Origin: Parietaria judaica
Taxonomy: Eukaryota; Streptophyta; Magnoliopsida; Rosales; Urticaceae
Assembly: GCA_954871525.1 (NCBI GenBank)
Contig: OX940861.1
Coordinates: forward strand, 42,421,201-42,485,200
Direction: 5' to 3'
Length of the DNA stretch: 64,000 bases
Shown: piece by piece, positions 45,532 to 57,001 of the stretch
Position numbering within the stretch: the stretch's first letter is position 1
Layout of the letters: each line of letters begins with the position of its first letter
The notes under the pieces: generated by a model
The model's input: only the letters and a program-made list of their open reading frames with translations
Told to the model about the DNA's origin: nothing
The model's database searches: none
Translations under genes and position numbers: made by a program

Positions 45532-45597
45532 AGTATGGAAACTGGTGTATTGCCTCTTCGGTGAAGACTGTGGATAGTTAAATTCCTTTAATATTAA
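45532..45597 (+). repeat. 66-bp perfect direct repeat, copy 1
   Basis: Starts AGTATGGAAACTGGTGTATT and ends TTCCTTTAATATTAA; identical over 66 bp to 46053-46118. The copies lie 455 bp apart. Confidence 0.9.
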
Positions 45598-46052
45598 TTA
45601 ATATAATAAAATTTGGGAGCATTAAATTGTCACTCTTCTAATTCTTTCCCCTAATAACTCCTAATAAATTCAGTAACTACTTACTGCCACTGTAATATAC
45701 ATGTAAATATAATGCACGCGGGAGACAGTAAAAGATGAGTCCTTGTTGTCACAGAGTATGTTTGGAATTGGACCTATAATTAATGTGATTTTAAATAGTA
45801 TTGTAAAGTTAGACTATTATGTTTTATGCGGATTACGAATATATTTACCAAATACAACGTGAAAGCGATAAGGACACACGCGATGTTTTGGTAACACAGT
45901 TCGATACTTATCTATTTCTGCGGGCCACTCACATAGATTAATCACCAATAGAGTTTACAAACACTAATTACAATCAAAGTAAAATAACTAAAAGAAAAGG
46001 GCTCCCCTGAAGCTATAGCTGGTAGAACAGCTTGGTATTGAAACAGTGCTTG

Positions 46053-46118
46053 AGTATGGAAACTGGTGTATTGCCTCTTCGGTGAAGACTGTGGATAGTT
46101 AAATTCCTTTAATATTAA
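46053..46118 (+). repeat. 66-bp perfect direct repeat, copy 2
   Basis: Identical to 45532-45597. Flanking sequences differ on both sides, so the shared block is sharply bounded, suggesting a recent templated insertion or repair event. Confidence 0.9.
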
Positions 46119-47110
46119 ACAAATTGGTAATGTACAAGGACCAGATGCCAATTACCCATATTAAAATTGGAGGGCTATATACACCAATACTTAAAGTAAA
46201 AGGACCAGAGAGAAAGAAAAGAATAAAGAGTAAATTGCGGGAAATGGTGGAAGGTCGCGGTTGGTTGCATGTGGTGTAGTAATTGGCAGCATCACCCGTT
46301 TGCGAAGCATCAGAATCCAAAAGCCACATACATGACATGACCCACTTTGATTTTCCTTGATTCTCCCCTTCGCCTCCCAACAAAACCACACGCTTCCCTC
46401 TCTCTCACAAGCGTGCGCCTCGCCAAACTAACACATTTTCTTTACTATCATCATCATTAAGCGATTTGATTAGATTAGAGACTTCTTTTTGTTATGTTTT
46501 TTTTTGCTTTTTAAATTAATAAAATTATTATTCATTCAATATTATATTAGCATCCGCTATTAAATCGTCCCGCTCTCTCTCCCGTTACGAAAACGAAAGA
46601 AGATGAGATGCCGTATTAGCTTGCTTGAGAGTTCGTAAAAAAAAAAACTACAACTATTAAATTCTCGAGCAAAAATAGTTACTTGTTCAAAGAGAAGAAT
46701 ATAATATTAATATGAACAATTTTTATCATAATTTCATAATTATTTTATCATCATGTAAAAGAGTTATTCACTTCATATAATTTTTTATTTAATATATTGA
46801 CTCTAATAATATATTTTTAATATTAATTACAAATAAATTTTGACCTCTTCATTTCATAGAGTTACTAAAAATATTTATCCAACGTAAAATTTACTTGAGT
46901 AAATTTAAATTCAAAGACCCAAGCCAACCCAACAAGCCTCAATCAAAAAGGAAAAAGAAATAATAGAAAAAGGCAAGCCGTTAGTGGTCCCCGGAGCAAC
47001 GAGGCGTTCGAATTAAAAATAAACGAAAAGGCGTTGGTTGAGTGAGACGGTGGTTAAATACTCCCAAATTTTGAATTAAAAAATATTTACCAAAAATAAA
47101 CATTTCCCTC

Positions 47111-47118
47111 TATATATT
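47111..47118 (+). promoter_or_regulatory. TATA box of the expansin gene
   Basis: TATATATT in CCCTCTATATATTCCCTCC, 95 bp upstream of the ATG at 47206, followed by a CT-rich leader typical of highly expressed plant genes. Confidence 0.7.
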
Positions 47119-47205
47119 CCCTCCATACCCTCCTCACTTTCCTCATCACTCTCCATCCATCCACACTCCTCTCTTCTCTCTCTCAAGCTCAAACACTCTC
47201 CGAAA

Positions 47206-48571
47206 ATGGCTCTCGCCGCCAACCTCACCCTCCTGGCCATTCTCGCCGCTCTGGCCTCCTCCGCCTCCGCCTACGGCGGCGGCTGGAGCAACGCCCACGC
47301 CACCTTCTACGGCGGCAGCGACGCCTCCGGCACCATGGGTACTTTTCCCTCGCACTCACAAGTCACAATGCGCCATTTTTCTCATATAGTTCGTTGCATT
47401 TGAGGGGTTGAGTTTCTGATTCGGTATTTGTGTGTGATTTTTCAGGAGGGGCGTGCGGGTACGGGAACCTGTACAGCCAGGGGTACGGGACGAACACGGC
47501 GGCGCTGAGCACGGCGCTGTTCAACAACGGGCTGAGCTGCGGGTCGTGCTACGAGATCCGGTGCGCCAGCGACCCGAAGTGGTGCCTGCCCGGGTCCATC
47601 GTGGTCACGGCCACCAACTTCTGCCCTCCCAACAACGCCCTCCCCAACAACAATGGAGGCTGGTGCAACCCTCCCCAGCAGCACTTCGACCTCTCCCAGC
47701 CCGTCTTCCAGCACATTGCCCAGTACCGGGCTGGCATCGTCCCCGTTGCCTACCGCAGGTCCGCCCTCTCCCTCTGCTCTGTTTCTCTCTTATCGTTGCT
47801 TCAAATGCTTTAAAAAAATATTCTGAAATGGGTTACTGAGTTTGAGCTAATGATTTATGATGCTCGATCTTAAGATTATTTTTGGACGGTGCTCGTTTGA
47901 ACTAAGTGGGTTTTAGTATAACCCGGGTCTAACAAACCCGAATACCGAGAATCTTGTTTTGGGTAAAAAACAAAAGCGTAATGGACTCTGTAATAAAAAT
48001 TCAATTCCGAGAATCTTGTTTTGGGTAACAAAAAAAGGGTAATGGACTCTGTTTCACCCTTATGGTTCCGGGTCTAAAAATTCCAATACCGAGAATCTTG
48101 TTTCTAGTAACAAAAAAATGGGTTATGGACTCGGTTTCACCCTTATGGTTCCAGGTCTAAAAATTCCAATACGGAGATGTTTTGGGTAACAAAAAATGGG
48201 GAATAAAACCGGTGTCACTCTTATGGAAAGGAAACATTCTGATGCTTAAATTTCCCTTTTGCAGGGTGGCTTGCCGGAGGAGGGGAGGAATCAGGTTCAC
48301 GATCAACGGGCACTCGTACTTCAACCTGGTGCTGATCACCAACGTGGGCGGCGCGGGCGACGTGCACTCAGTGTTCGTGAAAGGGTCCCGCACCGGGTGG
48401 CAGGCCATGTCCCGCAACTGGGGACAGAACTGGCAGAGCAACTCCTACCTCAACGGCCAGAGCCTCTCCTTCAAGGTTGTCACCAGCGATGGCCGCACCG
48501 TCGTCTCCAACAACGCCGCCCCAGCCCACTGGTCCTTCGGCCAGACCTTCGCCGGCGCCCAGTTCCGCTGA
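47206..48571 (+). CDS. EXPA: Alpha-expansin (three exons)
   Basis: Exons 47206-47338, 47446-47758 and 48265-48571 with GT-AG introns give 250 residues, the usual alpha-expansin length. Residues 1-22 are a hydrophobic signal peptide. Residues about 26-150 form the six-stranded barrel domain with the expected cysteines ([25 protein letters not shown]) and the HFD motif at 124-126. Residues about 160-245 form the grass-pollen-allergen-like C-terminal domain with the conserved tryptophans ([14 protein letters not shown]). Alpha-expansins are secreted and loosen the cell wall non-enzymatically at acidic pH by disrupting cellulose-xyloglucan contacts. Both intron positions (after GTMG and within PVAYRR) are the classical EXPA positions. 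Exons are strongly GC-rich against AT-rich surroundings. All key residues are present, so it looks functional; the paralogue number cannot be given. Confidence 0.95.
47941..48240 (+). repeat. Minisatellite in expansin intron 2
   Basis: About four direct copies of a unit of roughly 62-87 bp built on ATACCGAGAATCTTGTTTTG, GGTAACAAAAAA and ATGGACTC[TG]GTTTCACCC. Starts are near 47941, 48002, 48081 and 48168. The last copy runs almost to the splice acceptor at 48264. Confidence 0.8.
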
Positions 48572-49294
48572 AGAATTTACCGTTCAGCCCCTGATAATAC
48601 ACCGTTAAGTAGAAGCAGTAGAGCTATTAATCACCATTATTAGTGTGTCCTTAATAGTAGTATACTAGGGTATTAGATAGTATACTATGGTTTGTGATGG
48701 GCCTCATCATTGGGCCTTTTTAGGGTCAAAAGAATCCTAGGGGGCTTATTTTTGAAAATGGCCCTTTTGGTAATTTTGACTTTTCTGAGTGGAGCTAGGG
48801 TTACCCTATGTTGTAAGGGACAACCCTACGCACTCATTTTTATTATTATTATTTTATTGGGAAAAAGGAAAGCAGAGGAGGCAGAGGTGGTCACTCACCA
48901 CCCGCCATTCTCCGTTTGAAAGGTAAGTTGCTTAGGTTTTTATGGTTGTGTTTGAACTTTGAATTAAAGGAAGAAAAGAGGGGCATTTTTGTCTTTCGAT
49001 GTCGCTGCCATCGATTGTTATGCTTGTATTTTGTATTAAGACAAGAGAGACCCATTTGAAGTGTATATTTCCAATTTCAACTATCAATGAAATATATTTT
49101 ACCTTTTGGTAATCCTGCTGTTTCTTATTTAAATTTTAAGCAAAGCTCAAATGCATTGGTAAATTGTGGTTACGAGGAAGATAACGATATCACATCCGAG
49201 AATCGCTGTGCTGGCTTGGGACTTAGATGTTCTCTTTAACGGGCATTATTATCTTTCAACTTTCATGTGCGGACCTTTCCTCTTAGAGACATAC
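48572..49294. other. 3' flank of the expansin gene
   Basis: Untranslated and intergenic sequence. Possible AATGAAAT-type polyadenylation signals occur near 49085. No further gene seen. Confidence 0.5.
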
Positions 49295-49297
49295 TAA

Positions 49298-50196
49298 GGG
49301 TGTGTTTGTTTGCACTTAATAGACATCTTAATCTTAATGGTTAAGATGTACAGTCATTAAGTGCATTTGTGTTTTTCATCTTAAAGATCTTAATACATCT
49401 GAATAACCACTTATTCGGTAAGATGTGAACTCAAGTCTGATTCATTAAGAGTTAAAATTTTGCAGTTCATATTCATCATCACTTTCTCTATCCAAGTATA
49501 TTTTTCTCTCTCCTCTTCAAAATTTCAAAACTCCATAACTTTTTATCCGAGTATCGGAAAAATCCAAATCATATACCATTGGAAAGCTTGCGACGAGACG
49601 AATCCAATGATAGGTGGGAAGATATAGTTTCGACGTGTTTTTTTTTTTTTTTTTTATAAATATTATTACGAATTTATTAATAAAAAATAAAAAATTCATT
49701 AATTAAACAATTCATAAAATAAATTATACGAATTAATTTTTAAATAAAATTAAAATTTAAAAAAATTAAAATTTATATGACGTATCCTAAATTTTATTTT
49801 TGTCTCTATTATTTAAAAATTCAAAAATTATAGCTTTTTTTTCTTCTTAATTCTCAGATGGACTAATAAAAAAATACCAAAGATTTCGTTCATATAAATT
49901 AAATTATTAGAGGAAAATAATAGTTTTGACGCTTTTTAAAAGATATATTAAATATAAAAGTTATTAAAAAATATATAATTAAAAGTTATCAAAAATATCA
50001 ACTAGTTAATACATGTATAATATCATATTTTGGAAGTTTTTAATTTCAAGAATATATATTTATGAATTTATTAAAATAAATAATTATTAAATAAACGGAC
50101 TTAATTTTGAGTCATTCAGATTCAGATGTAACATCTTAATATTCAGATGTGCATTCAGATTCAAACATCTTAATCTTAATGTAAACAAACAAACCC
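49298..50196. mobile_element. PIF/Harbinger-like (Tourist-type) element
   Basis: Begins GGGTGTGTTTGTTTGCACTT and ends ATGTAAACAAACAAACCC. The 3-bp sequence TAA lies on both sides (49295-49297 and 50197-50199), as PIF/Harbinger insertions produce. Subterminal repeats of CATCTTAATCTTAATG and CAGATGT(A/G) occur at both ends. Its 899-bp interior is AT-rich and non-coding. Confidence 0.7.
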
Positions 50197-50199
50197 TAA

Positions 50200-50290
50200 G
50201 GGTGTGATTGTTTGAACTTAATTAGTCTCTTAATCTTTAATGAAACAGATTTAGGTCCATTATGTCCATTTTTTTTTTTAAAATAATCAT
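50200..50290. mobile_element. Left end of a second PIF-like element abutting the first
   Basis: Immediately after the TAA at 50197-50199 the sequence restarts GGGTGTGATTGTTTGAACTT and TCTTAATCTTTAATG, a diverged copy of the 49298 end. No matching right end was found, so it is truncated or diverged beyond sight. Confidence 0.5.
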
Positions 50291-53200
50291 TTAATACCTC
50301 TTACCGAATAAGTTATAGAATAGAGTCTTATTTGACATTCATATCCTCTCTCCACTTTAATGCTAATCTACATGCTCGGATTCCTTCAATGGTAAGTCAA
50401 TTCCAAAGAAGGTATACACTTTGTAAGATGTATAATAATAAAGTGCTTCTGAGGATATGTTGAGCTAAAAAGCAATTAGCATTTCATATCCCATGCCATT
50501 TAATCCAAGTAAACATGCTTAACCCAATTGGAAGCAAAAATAACTCAAGTTATGTTTTTGTCATTTTGGGGGAAATAATAGGTGTACTTTCTGCTATTGA
50601 AAATACATGCATTTGTCCCAAAAAGCCACAATTGGGCATATACATAATACATATAAATCAAAGTATCAAACACATAAAAAAATCTTCAGTTTAGTGAAAG
50701 CTGAGTCAATGCTTTAAGCGTATTATGATCCAAAGCTAATATATTCCAATTACATCACAAAATGAGGAGTCAAAAAGCATGCATTATAATTATAGGACAA
50801 GAAAAGTCTCTTGTGACATCTCATTTCATTCGAGTTATTACAAAAGTCTCACTCTTAGCTAACTTTATATATACTTTTTCATAGCTTGTAGAATATACAT
50901 AAAAGACTTGTGCGTATAGTAAGGAATTTATTCAATCGGACCGCATTTTTAGCTTTAAAGAAATATGCTTAGTTAGTGAAAGTGATGAAGTGACAATACT
51001 CATGAGTCAATAAGGCAAATTGGCATTAACATACACTTGTTCTAGATTACTATTATTAACATTCGATTTGTTATTTAAGCCTATTATTCCAAGGGAGATT
51101 TTCTTTTTATAACTTTTATTCTATTTTTTCCCCATAAATATACATTTTATTTTAAAAATTGCAAAAATATACTCTATATTTCGTTAACATTTCTAAAAAT
51201 TTAAGATATTTAAAATTGACGACTGATTATATTTTGACTCTTTTTTTTTTTTTTTTATCAAAAATGAAACTCGAGAATATATACATTTCAAACGCTCGGG
51301 AGAGTATAAAAATGATTTAATTCTTTTCTTTCAAGCAAAATCGAGTCACTATTTTTGGCATTGTAGTTCCAATTTTTAGCCCCTATTTCACGGTTGAAGA
51401 AATTATTGATGTTGAATATTTAATTTGATATACATCTAAATGAATAGAATAATGTTGCTTTTTTACTTGGCTTCAGTGAGATCATCCTAGGATTTCCAAC
51501 TCTAAAATACATATATAATGTACATCAATATTTTTTTCTACGAAAACTTGTTAGTTCAACAATGTCGACAGGCATGACCAGAATCATATTAATGAAATGT
51601 TTTTTTTTTTTGCTTAAAAAAAAAAAGAAATGTATTTTTTTTCCTACAAAAGTCAGCCTTCTCGGTGGTTGTGGTAAATAAAATTGAATATTTTGGTCCT
51701 CAAACTGGGAGCCAATCAAGGCTTATGGACTGAGATTTAAGCATTTTGTTGACTAATTGACTTGTGAATATCAAGAAGAAGAAGAAGAAGAAAAAAAAAA
51801 TACTTTTTATCATATAAAATAAAACAAGCATTTTTTCAAAGTAACCCCACAGAATTAATTCGCACCATCAATGTAATAGTGTTTTCGTGTACGTATGTGT
51901 CACTTAACGAGTTTCGCTTGTTGGAAACACACTACTCCTATTTTTTGACGCTATATAATATGCTAATGTTGGAAATTGAGTTCAAATCGATAAAAAGGGA
52001 CGGGTGTTATTATTATTTTTTATTTTTATTATTATTTTTACAAATTTAATCTCTTAGTACAAAGATGTTGTGAGCTGGAAAAACCAAATGACAACTCATA
52101 TGACTTGAAAAAGAAAAGAGTTATATGCATCAAGACTTGAGAGGTAACGAGATCCAATAACAAATTTTTGATATTTACATAAACAAAAATCGAATATCTT
52201 ATTTTAAAGTATAAAAATCACATTCACTAAAATGTAATAAAAATATTATTAATATATTTAAAGTCATCTTATATATATACGTACAACTATTATATAAGTA
52301 AAATGTCTAACTCATTATGTAATACAAATTAAAATAAATATATGAGTATCTAGATTTTATTTGGTATATAAAATTTTTACCATCAAAATTCGTTAGTGGG
52401 TATATTCGATTTTCAATTTAATGTTCAATTCACAATTTTTTTTTTATCCTTCATCTGCATCTATGAAAGTAAGAAATGTTGCATTTTACCTTTTCCTTGT
52501 TGGTTGCAAGTTCATTTTTCTCCATAAATCAACATGTAAATGAGAGTTGTTGCATGGATATATAGACGACATGCCACGGGTGCTTTTCGGTACATGGGGA
52601 CAATCTGTGCTCGGGTTCGGTAGGCCATGCAAAAATGATCAACATAACAAATTAGTCCATCCTCCCGACAGGCGACAATGGAGATGAGAATTCGCCTATT
52701 TGAATACTAATTTTCGAAAGAAAGAAAAAGTCGAGCGACTAGGCACGACCTACCTGCGAAATGAGCTAGGTTCGAGCAACGTAAATCACGGACCAAACTG
52801 GGAACTGGCTATGGGTGCAGGCCACCGACGGCCACCCTATCGGGCAGCACTTTGTGTCTGTGTCACAGTTGGGTAATAAAATCTAAGTCTCTTTCTACAC
52901 AGATTTGCTATATTGGAATGACATCGATAGAATGTACAGCGAGAGACCAGTTGTCTTCATGCTTGAGAAGTATCGCATAAAGTAATCTAATACCAATTAC
53001 TTCTTTGTCTGCATTCTTCTACTATTATCACCTTGCGGTGGTTCACAAGCTTTTCTACAGATAATGTTATCATTATAGCATGAAAGGAATTGAATGTTGT
53101 TGAAATTTTTTCCGTATCATAATACAATAGAGGATAAATATTCAAAAGTTCGCAAAAAATAAATAAACTACACTTAAATTGATATTAAAAAAATACAAAG

Positions 53201-53607
53201 AAAAAACTAGACTCAAATCATAAATAAATAAATAAAAAAACCAGAATTTACATAAAAAAAAGTATGCTAAACGTAAAATTATTTCTATATATCGTTTTAA
53301 AAAAAATATCGAACATGAAAGCTCAAAATTTGGGCATAAAATACTGTTCATAAAATAAGGATTGCTCGGTAAATAGCAGTGTATTTATGTAATTAAACTA
53401 AATACAACAAAATGTGGCACGCGTCCTATTTTAATTTGTAAGTAGTTTTAGCTTGTATATGAATTAACATGATCTATTATCACCACATAATGTTTATGCA
53501 CATATATAGATGCATCATTTATGGATCATGTATAGGATGAATGGGATAAGAGCAAGTATATGAATTTTTTGGGTATATTTAAATCATTGAATTAATTATC
53601 CTTCTTC
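50291..53607. other. AT-rich intergenic DNA
   Basis: No gene recognised. A GC-richer patch at about 52560-52860 (CACCGACGGCCACCCTATCG) resembles LTR-type sequence but lacks ends. A T run with an adjoining CTCGAG-containing segment at about 51240-51310 may be a LINE tail fragment on the minus strand. Confidence 0.45.
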
Positions 53608-53612
53608 GTCTT

Positions 53613-54451
53613 TGTTGATGTGTAAATTCGTTCCGTAGTATAAACGATAAAGACACATTAATTAAATTCGCTGTCCAAATAATTTAGACCAAAATTATGA
53701 ATAAAAATGATTATTCATACAATTGGGCCTTTGAAATAAAATTAAATCAAGGCCTATCAAGGAAGGAAACAAGGCCAAGGCCCGAACAGGCTTCTCGGCC
53801 GAAGACCCAAAGCTCGTCCCGGGCAGAAATTGCCAGAAAGGGACCCGCGTAGGAATATAGCACCAACAAGAAGGCCGAGCAACGGGTCAAAGCTTCATTC
53901 AAACGCCCCAAGACCCGACCATGAAAAGCGCCACGATCGGAATTCAAACTTCCCCGACACTAAGTCAAAGTCCACTACTGCGCGATTCTCTCGAGAAGTG
54001 GCCCACGTGTCAGCCCGGCAGAGAGTCAAGCGCCGAACTCGGAGCCACTACCAACGTTCACAAAGGCTCCAACTGGCAGAAACCAAAAGGCCTGTAAAAG
54101 GAAAAAAGACAACTCCATTTCACGCACGCAAGCATCACCTGAGAAAAGAGTATGTGAAATTGGTATTTTTCAGAGTGTTATCTTTTCATCTTTTTTCGAT
54201 CAATTTGGAATCGGCTTGTGGTTCTGATTGATCTTTCTCTCAACATCAATAAACTTACAGGACGTAGTAAACTACCGCATTCGGATGAACCTCTCTAAAA
54301 AACCTCGTGTTTTTATTGTTCTTCTTTTTATTTTGTCACCGTCAAAGTATTTGACGACGCGGAGGTCAAGATCCACGATCCTTTAGCAAATTCAAATCGA
54401 AATCCTATACACAAGTTTTCGTAATTGTTGGTGTGCGAAACCACATCAACA
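53613..54451 (+). mobile_element. Solo LTR, 839 bp
   Basis: The ends are a perfect 10-bp inverted pair, TGTTGATGTG (53613) and CACATCAACA (54451). Flanks GTCTT (53608-53612) and ATCTT (54452-54456) match at four of five bases, a decayed 5-bp duplication. The 3' half has CAATAAACTTACAGG and GTGTTTTTATTG, as in LTR U5 regions. No internal domains adjoin it. Confidence 0.75.
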
Positions 54452-54539
54452 ATCTTAATGACTTTGCATGTGGTTGTTAAATAGTTTGATGTTTAGGGCA
54501 TACTTCCAAATGTTCTTTTTGTAGTATACTCTATATGGT

Positions 54540-54800
54540 GTCCAGGCCCAAATTAAACAGACCCCAATCCCAAATTAAATGGGCTCAAGCCCAAATAAAA
54601 TGGACCCCAATCTCTAATAAAATGGGTTCAAGCGCAAATCAGTTGACCCGAAAACCCACCTCAAACTGACTCAAGCCCAAATTAAATGGACCCCGAGCTC
54701 AATTCGAATGGGCTCAAATCAAATCAAATGAACCCCGAGCTCAATTCGAATGGGCTCAAACCAAATCAAATACGTACAAGCCCAAATCAAATGGCCTCAG
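54540..54800 (+). promoter_or_regulatory. TGGGC/GGCCC-rich repeats upstream of the mTERF gene
   Basis: About eight short direct repeats of ATGGGCTCAAGCCCAAAT and AATGGACCCC, including a recent tandem copy of about 38 bp with CCCGAGCTCAATTCGAATGG. TGGGC/GCCCA words are 'site II' elements, commonly enriched in plant promoters of organelle-targeted and ribosomal proteins. No TATA box is evident between here and 54935. The regulatory role is inferred. Confidence 0.45.
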
Positions 54801-54934
54801 TGGCAGAACCGTAAAACAAACCGAAAATCAAAGCCCAAAAAAAAAAAAAAAAAAAAAAATGAAAGAAGATAAAACACAGTTCTAAATTCACTCACAGCAG
54901 AGCAACCCTCGAAGAAGAAGAGAAGAAGAAGAAG

Positions 54935-55822
54935 ATGACGACGCTGATGAAACCGCCATGGCCAATCTTCCCATCGTCCTCGCAGCTGAGCGGCAAATCG
55001 GAGAGACCCAGAAGCCAATCCCTGCAAATCCCCCAAGCCAATCCCTCGTCCGACTCCGGCCTCCTCTTCCGGCAGAAGATCCTGTACCTGGAGCACCACA
55101 TCGGCGTCGACTCCCGCAAGGCCCTCGCCCTCAACCCCGCCTTCCGCGCCGCGCCTCTCTCCGCCGTCAAGTCCGTCGCCTCCTGCCTCCGCTCCATGGG
55201 CCTCGACCGCGCCGCCGCCGCGCGCGTGCTCGACATGAACCCCTCGCTCCTCACCGCCGACCCCCACGCCGACCTCTACCCCGTCCTCGACTTTCTCCTC
55301 CACGACGCCGCCATCCCCTTCCCCGACGTGCGCCGCGCCCTCGTCCGCTGCCCGCGCCTCCTCGTCTGCCCCGTCGACGCCCAGCTGCGCCGCAACCTCG
55401 ACTTCCTCGCTGGCCTCGGCTTCCGCGGCCTCACCTGCCACACCGTGCTGCTCCTCGTCTCCAGCGTCGAGCGCACGCTCCAGCCCAAGCTGGAGTTCCT
55501 CCGGGGGCGCCTCGGGCTCCCGGCCAAGGCTGTGGACCAAATGGTGGTCCGCTCGCCGGGGATCCTCATGCTCAGCATCGAGAAGAACCTTGCGCCGAAG
55601 CTGGACTACTTCCTGGTGGAGATGCGCGGGGAAGTGGCGGAATTGAGGCGGTTTCCGCAGTACTTCTCGTTCAGCTTGGAGCGGAAGATCATGCCGCGGC
55701 ACCGCGCGCTGGAGGCGGCCGGGCTGTCTGTGCCGCTGGCCGAGATGCTGAAGATCAGCGACGGCGAGTTTGAAGCTCGCCTTCTGGAGACGAGGCTGAG
55801 GAGGCTCGACGAGAGAGAGTAG
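54935..55822 (+). CDS. mTERF-family protein, organelle-targeted
   Basis: An intronless 295-residue frame. The first 40 or so residues are Ser/Pro/Arg-rich with few acids, like a plastid or mitochondrial transit peptide. From about residue 60 it shows repeated helical mTERF units whose diagnostic proline motifs read NPAF (67), NPSLL (102), CPRLL (139), SPGILM (208) and FPQYF (240), spaced about 35 residues. mTERF proteins bind organellar nucleic acid and act in transcription termination, RNA processing or splicing in chloroplasts and mitochondria. The short single-exon form resembles small plant mTERFs. Coding GC is very high, so a 301-residue frame also opens on the opposite strand as a shadow. 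No frame damage is seen. Which organelle and which paralogue cannot be told from this sequence. Confidence 0.9.
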   Translation: MTTLMKPPWPIFPSSSQLSGKSERPRSQSLQIPQANPSSDSGLLFRQKILYLEHHIGVDSRKALALNPAFRAAPLSAVKSVASCLRSMGLDRAAAARVLDMNPSLLTADPHADLYPVLDFLLHDAAIPFPDVRRALVRCPRLLVCPVDAQLRRNLDFLAGLGFRGLTCHTVLLLVSSVERTLQPKLEFLRGRLGLPAKAVDQMVVRSPGILMLSIEKNLAPKLDYFLVEMRGEVAELRRFPQYFSFSLERKIMPRHRALEAAGLSVPLAEMLKISDGEFEARLLETRLRRLDERE

Positions 55823-56079
55823 CTTTATTTTTGTGTGTAAATTGGCGATTGGTTGAGGTTAAGCATTGACATTGTTGGAACTTGGAATCAAGCTTTGAGC
55901 TTTTTGGGCGGATTTGTAATGTATAGAGTTCGAGATTTGTATATATACACACTTGTTTGGATTTGATAACTGTGAGATTAAATTCATGTTAAAGATGTGA
56001 TATTATATTGGATAGTGAGCATTGAGAAGCTCGTGGCTTCATGGGAAGAGTTGGTTCTTCTTCCTCTCAAATAATAAGC

Positions 56080-56580
56080 AAGGACCAAGAAGACCAGAGT
56101 TTCTTCGTCACTCCAGTGTCGTTTAACCAAGAAGACCTGGGTTTCTACTTTCTATCTTCCTCAATCAGGTGTCGTTTGACCAAGAAGACGAGGGTTTCTT
56201 TCTTCCTCACTCAGATGTCGTTTGACCAGGAAGACCAGAGTTTCTTGGTGTCGTTTGACCAAAAAGGCCAGAGTTTCTTCCTCACTCAGGTGTCGTTTGA
56301 CCAAGAAGACTAGAGTTTCTTCCTCACTCAGGTGCGTTTGACCAAGAAGACCAATTCTTCCTCAATCAGGTGTCGTTTGACCAAGAAGACCAGAGTTTCT
56401 TCCTCACTCAAGTGTCTTTCGACCAAGAAGACCAATTCTTCATCACTCAGGTGTCGTTTGACCAAGAAGACCGTTGTTTCTTCCTCACTCAGGTGTCTTT
56501 CGACCAAGAAGACCAATTCTTCCTCAGGTGTCGTTTGACCAAGAAGACCAGTGTTGCTTCCTCACTCACTGTCGTTTTCT
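56080..56580 (+). repeat. Minisatellite of about 40 bp, 12 units
   Basis: Twelve copies of GACCAAGAAGACCAGAGTTT with linking TCCTCACTCAGGTGTCGTTT. Variants include GACCAATTC and TCTTTC forms that alternate in the last six units. Open frames run through it in more than one phase (peptide SFDQEDQSFFLTQV), a consequence of repeat composition. I do not treat it as a gene. Confidence 0.88.
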
Positions 56581-56916
56581 TAATCGTCGTGTCTTCTTAT
56601 GATGTCGTTTTTATGATGTCAGTCACGGCCTGATGTTTTCTTTAGTGTCGTTTTTTATGGGTATTGTCTTCATTTGATGTCCTTTTATTTGGGCCATGTC
56701 TTTCATTTGACGTCGTTTCTTTTGTACAGTGTTTTTGTTTTGTTTTGTTTTTTTAGGGAGTGTTTTTGTTTCTTGGTCATGTTTTACGTAAATTTTTCCT
56801 TTTTGGCAAAATTTCTATCAATGTCGTTTTTGTACTGTGTAATTTTCTGATGTCGTTTCTGGCGATAATGTCTTCTTTATGTTATGCTATTTTCTTTGTC
56901 GTTCGTGTGTGTTATG
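56581..56916 (+). repeat. Degenerate TGATGTCGTTTT-rich spacer, left part
   Basis: A T-rich stretch in which GATGTCGTTT or close variants recur every 20-40 bp. The same style resumes at 63137-63480 after the nested transposons, so it was one tract before the insertions. Confidence 0.55.
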
Positions 56917-57001
56917 CTATTTTCTAAGGGTGTAACCGGAGCAGATATCTGGTTTTTTAGACTATCCGGTATCCGGATCCGGAAAGTCAAAAATCACTAT
57001 A

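Larger units (their letters stand above)
45043..47110. other. Intergenic DNA upstream of the expansin
   Basis: AT-rich. It contains a perfect 66-bp direct repeat (listed separately) and short open frames of no recognisable kind. The last few hundred bases presumably include distal expansin promoter sequence. Confidence 0.5.

Noticed and set aside
54797..55702. 301-residue minus-strand open frame over the mTERF gene
   Set aside because: It is a GC-driven shadow: very high G/C at third positions of the mTERF gene removes stops on the other strand. The product is low-complexity (E, G, A, V) and the plus frame carries the mTERF motifs.
56041..56633. Repeat-encoded protein (SFDQEDQSFF units)
   Set aside because: Frames change along the array, more than one frame is open, and the reading simply follows the minisatellite. 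No start context or similarity.
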